A stretch of DNA of 34,333 bases from the NCBI GenBank assembly GCA_052033505.1, contig JBPOJN010000087.1, positions 1 to 34,333 of the forward strand, written 5' to 3'. The notes under the pieces are model-generated. The model had not been told where the DNA came from. It was given only the letters and a program-made list of their open reading frames with translations, and made no database searches. The position numbers and the translations under genes were made by a program. Below are positions 8,473-15,397 of this stretch, piece after piece. The DNA is from JBPOJN01 sp052033505. Lineage in GTDB: Bacteria; UBA10199; JACPAL01; GCA-016699445. Position 1 is the stretch's first letter. Each line of letters opens with the position of its first letter.

Positions 8473-8512
8473 CCCCCTAGCTCCCCCTCTTACTGTAAGA
8501 GGGGGTTGGGGG
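8473..8512. repeat. REP-like palindromic hairpin between etfB and etfA
   Basis: A perfect 10-base stem (CCCCCTCTTA at 8483-8492, TAAGAGGGGG at 8496-8505) with a 3-base loop is enclosed by a second C5/G5 pair (8473-8477 and 8508-8512). The 68-base gap it occupies is the only long one in this operon. C-rich hairpins of this look are common as dispersed palindromic repeats in several bacterial groups. No second copy is visible in the window. There is no T-run behind it, so it is not a typical terminator. Confidence 0.7.
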
Positions 8513-8535
8513 AGTTACTCTAAGGAGATAAATTT

Positions 8536-9504
8536 ATGAGCAATATTCTAGTCATTGGCGAACATTCGGAAGGCAAGATTAAGAAGGTTACGGAAGAGTT
8601 GGTCACGAAGGCAGCCGAACTCGCGGCCAAGGCGGGGGGCGAAGTGCACGTCGCTTTGATCGGTTCCGGTGTGCAGGGTGCCGAAGGTTTGGGTGCTTTC
8701 GGAGCGAAGAAAGTTTTGCTTCTCCAGAACACGCAGCTGCAAAATTACAATACCGAAGGTTACGTCAAAGTCATTGCGGACCTGGTGAAAGAAGCCCAGC
8801 CGGCGATCGTGCTCGGCACGGCCTCTCCGATGGGTAAGGATCTCTTCCCCCGTCTGGCGGCTCGTCTTGAGGCCGGACTCGCTTCCGATTGCATTAATCT
8901 CGACGTACAGGGCAGCAAGCTTGTGGCCACGCGCCCGATTTATTCCGGCAAGGCCTTTGTCGACATCACGTTCGAAAGCCCCGTACAGCTCGCGACCACG
9001 CGCCCGAACTCGTTCATGCCGAAATCCGTTGGAGGTACCGCGGAAGTCGTCACCAAAGACGTCGACCCCGGAACCTTACGCGCCCCGATCAAAGAGCTCG
9101 TGAAGGGTAAGTCCGATAAGGCCGACTTGACCGAAGCCGGTATCATCGTCTCCGGCGGTCGCGCCATGAAGAGCGCGGAAAATTTCAAGATCTTGCAGGA
9201 CTTGGCCGACGTCCTAGGCGCCACGGTCGGCGCCTCGCGCGCGGCGGTCGACTCCGGATATGCCACGCATGACATGCAGGTCGGTCAGACCGGTAAGGTC
9301 GTCAATCCGAACCTCTACATCGCCGCCGGCATCTCCGGCGCCATCCAGCACTTGGCTGGCATGCGCACCTCGAAGGTCATTGTCGCGATCAATAAAGACG
9401 CCGACGCGCCGCTCTTCACCAAGGCCGATTACGGCGTGGTCGGAGATCTCTTCCAGATCGTGCCTCTGCTCACAGAAGAGTTGAAAAAGGTCATGAAGGA
9501 ATAA
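8536..9504 (+). CDS. etfA: Electron transfer flavoprotein subunit alpha
   Basis: Alpha (FixB-type) subunit, 322 residues, carrying the catalytic FAD. The C-terminal FAD domain is textbook: SGGRAMKSAENF, GASRAAVDSGY, QVGQTGKVVNPNLYIAAGIS, and AINKDADAPLFTKADYGVVGD. The N-terminal half (about 1-190) has the nucleotide-fold of the ETF family. A strong Shine-Dalgarno AAGGAG (8522-8527) sits eight bases ahead of the ATG, unlike the weak sites of its neighbours. After the intervening hairpin, etfA therefore has its own efficient initiation. It pairs with EtfB and passes electrons to a membrane quinone reductase. Confidence 0.97.
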   Translation: MSNILVIGEHSEGKIKKVTEELVTKAAELAAKAGGEVHVALIGSGVQGAEGLGAFGAKKVLLLQNTQLQNYNTEGYVKVIADLVKEAQPAIVLGTASPMGKDLFPRLAARLEAGLASDCINLDVQGSKLVATRPIYSGKAFVDITFESPVQLATTRPNSFMPKSVGGTAEVVTKDVDPGTLRAPIKELVKGKSDKADLTEAGIIVSGGRAMKSAENFKILQDLADVLGATVGASRAAVDSGYATHDMQVGQTGKVVNPNLYIAAGISGAIQHLAGMRTSKVIVAINKDADAPLFTKADYGVVGDLFQIVPLLTEELKKVMKE

Positions 9505-9505
9505 G

Positions 9506-9985
9506 GTGTCCAAGCCCGTTTCGGCATCATCGGCCGAATTCACGCACTTGGTATTGCCGCCCGACACAAACGCTTTGGGCACTATCTTCGGCGGACGCGT
9601 GATGGAGTGGATCGATATCGCGGCGGCCATCGTCGCGAGCCGTCACTGCCGCATGGTGGCCGTCACGGCCAGCATGGACGCGCTCAATTTCATCGCCCCG
9701 ATCAAATTGGGCGACATCGTCATCATCAAGGCCGCCGTGAATTTCACGCACCGGACGTCGCTGGAGATCGGGGTCCGGGTCGAATCCGAGAATCCATTGA
9801 CCGGAGAGCGCCGGCACACGTCCAGCGCCTACCTGACGTTTGTGGCCCTCGACGCGAGCGGAAAGCCCGCGATCACTCCGGAAATTTTGCCCGTGACGGA
9901 CGAAGAAAAGAGACGTTACGAAGCCGGGAAGCAACGTTACGAATACCGCGCGAAAAACCGCCCCCGCGCCAAGACCGCTTCTTAA
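9506..9985 (+). CDS. Hotdog-fold acyl-CoA thioesterase
   Basis: Cytoplasmic acyl-CoA hydrolase of the YciA/BFIT type, 159 residues. A single hotdog domain spans about residues 10-125, with the conserved NALGTIFGGRVMEWIDIAAA segment (helix and active-site Asp region) and the later TASMDALNFIAPIKLGD strand. The C-terminus is a charged tail (KRRYEAGKQRYEYRAKNR). It starts with GTG one base after the etfA stop, so it is the last gene of the FadR-controlled operon; a terminator follows. Releasing CoA from acyl-CoA would balance the pool during fatty-acid oxidation, but chain-length preference is unknown. Confidence 0.88.
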   Translation: MSKPVSASSAEFTHLVLPPDTNALGTIFGGRVMEWIDIAAAIVASRHCRMVAVTASMDALNFIAPIKLGDIVIIKAAVNFTHRTSLEIGVRVESENPLTGERRHTSSAYLTFVALDASGKPAITPEILPVTDEEKRRYEAGKQRYEYRAKNRPRAKTAS

Positions 9986-10007
9986 GACGCTTATTTCCTT
10001 AGACAGG

Positions 10008-10028
10008 GGGCAACTTTTTTGCCCTTTT
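10008..10028 (+). terminator. Intrinsic terminator after the thioesterase gene
   Basis: A 6-base stem GGGCAA (10008-10013) / TTGCCC (10019-10024) with a 5-base loop is followed by four T residues (10025-10028). It lies 23 bases past the thioesterase stop and just ahead of the kinase gene, so it would close the fadR-etfBA operon. The T-run is short, so termination may be partial. Confidence 0.55.
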
Positions 10029-10036
10029 AGCGAGAG

Positions 10037-12901
10037 ATGGTCATGATCGATGCTAAAGGGACGTCTTTCGTTGGTTTGAAAGTCAGCTTGCCCGACTTGC
10101 CGGGTTTGTCCAAGTTGACCGTTTACGCAAGTTCCGCTTTTGCTCAGCAGCCCTTACCTCCTCCGACCATTAGAGCGAGCTCCGACCAAACACCGCCACA
10201 ACCGCAGCATGTTTCCAACCCTAAAACCGCGGTAGCCGCCGGCACGCTGAGGGCTCCAAGATCATTCGCCACCTCGGGTGAAATAGGTGGAGGTCGTTCG
10301 AGGGCCAATACGGTACCTCCGGGGGATTCGTCACAGCAGGCCGAGACCTACCTGCAACTTTATGCGAAGGAGCAGATTAATTTAGCCGCCCTCCTGAAAG
10401 TCTGGGAAGATGGGCTGATTCCTACGCCGATGATCGCCGCCGCGATGGGTCGCGGCGACATTCCTTCTCCGCTCATGTTGCAAGCGTGGCAGGAAGGTCG
10501 CATTCACGACAAAAACTGGGGTGAACTGATTTCGGCGGGCGCCTGTCTCCTCTTTGGACTGCCGACCCAGGAAAAATTAAGCGAGAGCCTGGTCGACCAA
10601 AAAGGCTATCTGCGTGTCCGTCACGAATTGATCCACCGCATGGGATTTACCGTCCCCGTGCCGACGACATCGAAATATCTCTTGAAGGAAAAAATCGGCT
10701 CCGGCGGGAACAGCGACGTTTATCGGGCCATCGAAGAACCTTCCGGACGCGAGGTGGCGGTCAAGATCCTAAAAAGTCAGGACGAAGCCGACCGCAAAGC
10801 GCTCAATGATCGCGTGCGCGATGAAATGCTGCACAAAAAAATCTACGCCCATGGAAGTTTCGTCCAAGTTTACTATTCCGGGGAGACGGCCCAAGGAGAT
10901 CCTTTCATCGTACAGGAGCTCCTCGTGGGCGGTACGGTAGAGAGCTATATCGACGACCTTAAGTCGGGAAAAATACCCTACAGTTTGGAGAAAATTATCG
11001 ATCTGGCCTGCCAGATCCTTTTGCCGCTCGCGTTGATGCATGAAAACGGGCTCGTTCACCGGGACGTGAAACCAGGAAATTCTTTCTTGGACGATCAGGT
11101 CCGGCCGAAACTTGGAGATCGAGGCCTGGCGATGGTAGTGCCGGATCCCCCAGTTGCACAAGACACCGTTTTCGGAACGCCGATGTATCTATCACCGGAA
11201 TCATTATCTGGATGGAACAAGGCTAATAGAGACGTTTGGGCGTTCGGGGTCTTGTTGTATGAGCTTCTGACGTTGAAGGTGCCTTTCCCCTATAAGGAGA
11301 AGGACTCTCCTCCGGCTAAGAAAGAAAGCCCTGATGGTGGAGCCGAAGAAAACAAGGACCCATTCCTAGGACTTTGGAAGGCGATCTTGCAGGACCAACC
11401 GATTCCGCCAAGCGAGGCCGCTCCTCACAGAGGGATTTCTAAGGCGATCGACGAGATCCTGATGAAGTGCCTTGAAAAAGATCTAGATCCGAATGTCGAG
11501 CCGCAACGCTACAAGAATGCGGGCGACGTGCTGGCCGCTTTGCTGAAGATCAAATTTCAAGTGCATCTCGATGCTGCGGAGGCGCACCTAAAAAGCATCG
11601 ATGATTTTGCAGAAGTGGAACGTCGCATTAAAAGATCTGCTTGGCTCAAAGGAATGGAGAAAGCCCTGCACGAGTTAGAGACCCTTTACAAAGAATACCC
11701 CGTCCAAAGCGTCCTGCAAAAACGGCTCGACGTTTACATGAAGATCCATGAATGGGCCGAAAAGGAAAGAAGGGATCTTCTGGAAGAGATCGAGGGCCAC
11801 ATCGTCGATCTGGCCCCTCAATCCCCGGAAGCCTCCCGGGTTACGAGGAAGCTGACAACCCATTTCATCGCGGAAGGAGAGTTTCTGAACGGCCGCGTTC
11901 AAATGATAGCCTCCGCGGGGGGAATCTTAATTCCTGGAAGCTTGTCGGAACCCAGAAGGTTAGATCGGCTCGAGTATGGCCGCAGCGGGGCCATTGTACA
12001 TTTCGATGGAGGAGTGGACGGAGTCTCTGTGTCTATGCCCGTCCCGACGCATGTCGACTCATCCACACTCCGTGTGCCTTCTTATTTAAAGCTGACCGAC
12101 GTGCCGCACGTGCCAGGTATCTTGGTCCCGGCGGGGGAAACCTTCGTCATGGGTGGGATGCAGTACGTCGATCGGGACTATTTCGTTATGCCGCTACGCA
12201 CAGGAGCTGATTATTTAGAGTGTCTTGAAGCTGCTCGTGAAGAATATGGGCCGGATTCGCGGAGCTTCGAGAATCAGCTTCCTTACGGTTGGGTATGGGA
12301 TGATCAGAAAAAACGTTACCTCTACCGCATCGGAGACAAAAAAGGGCAGCCTGTTGATCTTCAATTGCCCATCGAGATTTCAAGTCTTGAGGCATCGGAA
12401 AAGTATTTGGAGCGCTTGAGCCGAAAAATTGGATTCAGGTGTGATAACATCAGTCTTTATGAATGGATGAGGCTATTAAGGGGCAACAGCGTCCACGTCT
12501 ATCCTTGGGGAGAGGCCCCGCCCACCAGTGACATGGTTGTCTATAATCTCTACAATCTCGCCGGAGGCAGGGCCCGTAACCAACCCGTGAGCTTGGATGC
12601 GGTTGCCCACCATGATTTCTCGCCATTTTCGAGGCCGGACATGAAGATCACGCACGTATTAGGTAATACTCGAAAGTTTGTGAGCATGGGCCGTTTGGAG
12701 GAAATGGCTCTTATCGCGGTTCAGCACGGTCTTTCTGTGCCGGCGCTGAAATCTGATTATTATCTTACTGTAGGCGGCAATTATGCTGACAATCCCCCAG
12801 CGACACCCGACGTGATCGGCAAACATTTGAAGAGCAGCCGCGTTCAAGCCGGCATCATGCCCGTGTTGCGGTTGCAAACCGTTCCCAAGAAATCGCGTTA
12901 G
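10037..12901 (+). CDS. Ser/Thr protein kinase with C-terminal FGE-sulfatase-like domain
   Basis: 954-residue eukaryote-like kinase. Residues 1-75 are low-complexity (Pro/Gln/Ser) and about 85-205 are an unrecognised helical domain. The kinase domain (about 214-505) has a glycine loop IGSGGNSDVY (from 220), VAVKIL with the catalytic Lys near 243, HRDVKPGN near 341-348 and SPES; the DFG motif reads DRG (near 362), an unusual Phe-to-Arg change. From about 693 (VPAGETFVMGG) to the end lies a degenerate formylglycine-generating-enzyme fold (VYPWGEAPP, GNTRKFVS, GGNYADNPP). Kinase-FGE fusions resemble chlamydial Pkn1. No membrane segment is seen. ATG 10043, better spaced from GCGAGAG, is an equally good start. 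Target unknown. Confidence 0.85.
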   Translation: MVMIDAKGTSFVGLKVSLPDLPGLSKLTVYASSAFAQQPLPPPTIRASSDQTPPQPQHVSNPKTAVAAGTLRAPRSFATSGEIGGGRSRANTVPPGDSSQQAETYLQLYAKEQINLAALLKVWEDGLIPTPMIAAAMGRGDIPSPLMLQAWQEGRIHDKNWGELISAGACLLFGLPTQEKLSESLVDQKGYLRVRHELIHRMGFTVPVPTTSKYLLKEKIGSGGNSDVYRAIEEPSGREVAVKILKSQDEADRKALNDRVRDEMLHKKIYAHGSFVQVYYSGETAQGDPFIVQELLVGGTVESYIDDLKSGKIPYSLEKIIDLACQILLPLALMHENGLVHRDVKPGNSFLDDQVRPKLGDRGLAMVVPDPPVAQDTVFGTPMYLSPESLSGWNKANRDVWAFGVLLYELLTLKVPFPYKEKDSPPAKKESPDGGAEENKDPFLGLWKAILQDQPIPPSEAAPHRGISKAIDEILMKCLEKDLDPNVEPQRYKNAGDVLAALLKIKFQVHLDAAEAHLKSIDDFAEVERRIKRSAWLKGMEKALHELETLYKEYPVQSVLQKRLDVYMKIHEWAEKERRDLLEEIEGHIVDLAPQSPEASRVTRKLTTHFIAEGEFLNGRVQMIASAGGILIPGSLSEPRRLDRLEYGRSGAIVHFDGGVDGVSVSMPVPTHVDSSTLRVPSYLKLTDVPHVPGILVPAGETFVMGGMQYVDRDYFVMPLRTGADYLECLEAAREEYGPDSRSFENQLPYGWVWDDQKKRYLYRIGDKKGQPVDLQLPIEISSLEASEKYLERLSRKIGFRCDNISLYEWMRLLRGNSVHVYPWGEAPPTSDMVVYNLYNLAGGRARNQPVSLDAVAHHDFSPFSRPDMKITHVLGNTRKFVSMGRLEEMALIAVQHGLSVPALKSDYYLTVGGNYADNPPATPDVIGKHLKSSRVQAGIMPVLRLQTVPKKSR

Positions 12902-12924
12902 TTTTTACTGACTAGAATTGCGCT

Positions 12925-14118
12925 TTACTCGCACGTGTCGTGCCCGGGATGCGCGTGCGTTTCGATGGATTTTTCGTAAAGGCGGTGGACTTTGTATTTT
13001 TCGCCGCCCATGAGTTCGATGCCTAAGTTGATCTTTTGATTGTCTTCTAGCGTCCACGACAACTCTCCGCCCCAATGTCCCAATTCCTGCGAGCGGCGGT
13101 GCATTTCCGCATAGAGCAGCACCGAGAGCCCGGCTCCGAGGATGTCTTTTCGAAATTCTTTTTTGATTCCTAAGAGCATCAGTCTCGCGGAGCGGATTTT
13201 TTTTCGTTTGATGCGGTAGAGGAGTTTGAAGAGGCCAAACGGAAACAGGCGGCCGTTTAAGTCTTTGATCGCTTCGTTCAAATTCGGAAGCGCGAGTGCA
13301 ATCGCGGCGGGGCGGCCGTCGACTTCCGCGATCAAGGCGAGCTTGGGTTCTAAGAGAAGCTTGAAATCTTTCGCGGCTTTTTTGATCTCGTTTTCGGTCA
13401 AAGGCACGAAACCCCAGTTTTTCTGCCAAGCCGAATTGAAGACGTCGATCAGGATGCGGACGTCGCGGTCGAGATGCTTCGGGTCGACTTCGCGCACGGA
13501 AAGGCCGGGATGTTTGCGGACCTCGTCCGCCATTTGCGCCGCGGCCCCCGGAATGGGCCGGTCAGATTCGTAACGCCAGCTGTACAGGTCTTTGCATTTT
13601 CTCAAACCCCAGCCCTCCAAGAGTTTCGCGTAATAAGCCGGATGATAGCCCGTCAGCAGGAAGGCGGGCTGGTCGAAGCCTTCCACGAGCAAGCCGGATT
13701 CTTCGTTGATAGAAAGACTGAAAGGCCCGCGAACCGTCCTCATGCCGCGTGCACGTAGCCAGCCGGCGGCGTTTTCTAGCAGCGCATTGGCGACTTCTTG
13801 GTCGTCGACGCATTCGAACAGGCCGAAGAACCCGGTTTGTTCGCCGTGGGTTTGATTGTGCAAGTGATCGATTTGGGCCGAAATGCGCCCGATCGGACGG
13901 CCGTCGCGGCAAGCCAAGAAAAGAACCGCATCCGCGTGCTCGAAAAAAGGGTTTGTCCGAGGATCCAATAACTCGCGTCTTTCCTTTAGTAACGGCGGGA
14001 TCCAGTGAGGATCGTCACAGTAAATGGTCCAAGGGACTTCTAAGAATTTTTTAAGGTCTTTGCGGGCTTCTTGATTTTCAATCTCGAGGATGCGGAGGGT
14101 GAAATCGGAAGCGGGCAT
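12925..14118 (-). CDS. GNAT-like acyltransferase, candidate bacterial ceramide synthase
   Basis: 397-residue protein of a conserved GNAT-superfamily group (N-terminal VPWTIYCDDPHWIPPLLKE, then NPFFEHADAVLFLACRDGRPIGRI, RTVRGPFSLSINEESGLLVEGFD and a C-terminal acetyltransferase-like lobe). Homologues with this PW-x2-Y-x2-DPxWxPPL signature often sit beside serine-palmitoyltransferase-like genes, as here, where the upstream gene ends five bases before this ATG. From memory, the bacterial ceramide synthase bCerS of Caulobacter is a GNAT-type protein in such a cluster, which makes N-acylation of a sphingoid base the best guess. This is inference from family and context. The frame is open to 14307, inside the upstream gene; ATG 14118 is chosen because it starts after that gene's stop and begins the conserved part. 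Confidence 0.72.
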   Translation of the reverse strand: MPASDFTLRILEIENQEARKDLKKFLEVPWTIYCDDPHWIPPLLKERRELLDPRTNPFFEHADAVLFLACRDGRPIGRISAQIDHLHNQTHGEQTGFFGLFECVDDQEVANALLENAAGWLRARGMRTVRGPFSLSINEESGLLVEGFDQPAFLLTGYHPAYYAKLLEGWGLRKCKDLYSWRYESDRPIPGAAAQMADEVRKHPGLSVREVDPKHLDRDVRILIDVFNSAWQKNWGFVPLTENEIKKAAKDFKLLLEPKLALIAEVDGRPAAIALALPNLNEAIKDLNGRLFPFGLFKLLYRIKRKKIRSARLMLLGIKKEFRKDILGAGLSVLLYAEMHRRSQELGHWGGELSWTLEDNQKINLGIELMGGEKYKVHRLYEKSIETHAHPGHDTCE

Positions 14119-14123
14119 AAGGA

Positions 14124-15368
14124 TTAGGCGCAAATGTCGTAAATTTTTCCGACTTGGCGGAAGATGTCCAGGGCGCGCGCCAGATGCTCCGGCGTATGGG
14201 TGGCGAGATAGCTCGTGCGCAGCATTTCCGTGCCCTTCGCGACCGCGGGATAAAGGACGGGATTCGTATAGACACCCCGGTCTAAGAGGTCTTTCCAGAC
14301 CAGCCAAGTCTTCGTGCTGTCGCCGATCACGACCGGTACGACGGCGGCTTCGGCATGTCCGGTCTCATAGCCCATTTCGCTCAAAGATTTTTTCATGAAA
14401 CGGGCGTTGTCGTGGACTTGTTTGGCGCGTTCGGGTTCGGCGATCAAGACGTCCAGGGCGGCGTTCGCGGCGGCCGCGCAGGAAGGTGCGAGCGAGGCGG
14501 AAAAAATCATGGGCCGGCCGAAATGTTTGACGAAATCGATGACTTTTTTATCCCCCGCGACGAAGCCGCCGATGGACGCCAAACTCTTGCTGAACGTACC
14601 GACGATCAAGTCGACTTCTTTTTGAAGGCCGAAATGATGACACGTCCCACGGCCGCCGGGCCCCATAACACCCACGCCATGTGCGTCGTCGACGGCGATA
14701 CGCACGTTGTATTTTTTAGCGAGCTGCACCATTTCCGGCAGAGGCGCCAAGTCACCTTCCATGCTGTAAACGCCGTCGATGAAAAGAAGGGCGCCCGTGT
14801 CTTCGGGAATCGACTTCAGGATGCGTTCGAGATCGTCCAAGTCGTTGTGCTTGAAACGGATGTTCTCGCCTTCCATCAAGCGGCAACCGTCGTGGATGCT
14901 CGCGTGCGCGAAGCGATCTACGACAGCGACGGATTTTTTATTGATGAGGGCGGTCAGCATACCGAGGTTCGCTTGGTAGCCGGTCGTGAAAACTAGGGCG
15001 GCTTCTTGGTCGAGGAAGGACGCGAGCTTCGCTTCAAGCTCCTCGTGAATGGGCATAGTGCCGTTCAAAAAACGCGATCCGGTCATGCTCGTGCCGTATT
15101 TTCGGATGGCGTCGATGGCGGCTTCGCGGACTTTTGGGTGCGTGGTGAGCCCCAGGTAATTGTTCGAGCCCAACATCACGACGTCGCGGCCTTGGTAGCG
15201 TGCGACGGGACCTTGGTTTTCTTCGATGGATTGAAAGTAGGGATAGAGGCCCGTTGCCGAGAGCTGGTCGTAGAGTTCCCACTCATAGGCTTTTGCGAGT
15301 ACGTCGCGGCCGCCTTTTTCGAGCTGACTCGTCCAACTGCTTAAAGCGTCTTGGTCATTCTCATCCAT
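14124..15368 (-). CDS. spt: Serine palmitoyltransferase-like alpha-oxoamine synthase
   Basis: PLP-dependent fold-type I enzyme of 414 residues that condenses an acyl-thioester with an amino acid. It has GSNNYLGLTTHPKV, YGTSMTGSRFLNGTMPIHEELE, DRFAHASIHDG, VDDAHGVGVMGPGGRGT and the PLP lysine in GTFSKSLAS (Lys261). The N-terminal extension with LYPYFQSIEENQGP and the TGSRFLNGT form are characteristic of serine palmitoyltransferase and its relatives rather than of biotin-pathway BioF or of Kbl; no biotin or threonine genes are nearby. Pairing with a putative ceramide synthase supports sphingolipid synthesis. AONS or Kbl activity cannot be excluded. It starts 29 bases behind the oxidoreductase gene, probably in the same transcript. 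Confidence 0.78.
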   Translation of the reverse strand: MDENDQDALSSWTSQLEKGGRDVLAKAYEWELYDQLSATGLYPYFQSIEENQGPVARYQGRDVVMLGSNNYLGLTTHPKVREAAIDAIRKYGTSMTGSRFLNGTMPIHEELEAKLASFLDQEAALVFTTGYQANLGMLTALINKKSVAVVDRFAHASIHDGCRLMEGENIRFKHNDLDDLERILKSIPEDTGALLFIDGVYSMEGDLAPLPEMVQLAKKYNVRIAVDDAHGVGVMGPGGRGTCHHFGLQKEVDLIVGTFSKSLASIGGFVAGDKKVIDFVKHFGRPMIFSASLAPSCAAAANAALDVLIAEPERAKQVHDNARFMKKSLSEMGYETGHAEAAVVPVVIGDSTKTWLVWKDLLDRGVYTNPVLYPAVAKGTEMLRTSYLATHTPEHLARALDIFRQVGKIYDICA

Positions 15369-15397
15369 GAGGGCATCAATAGGGCATTAATAACGGA

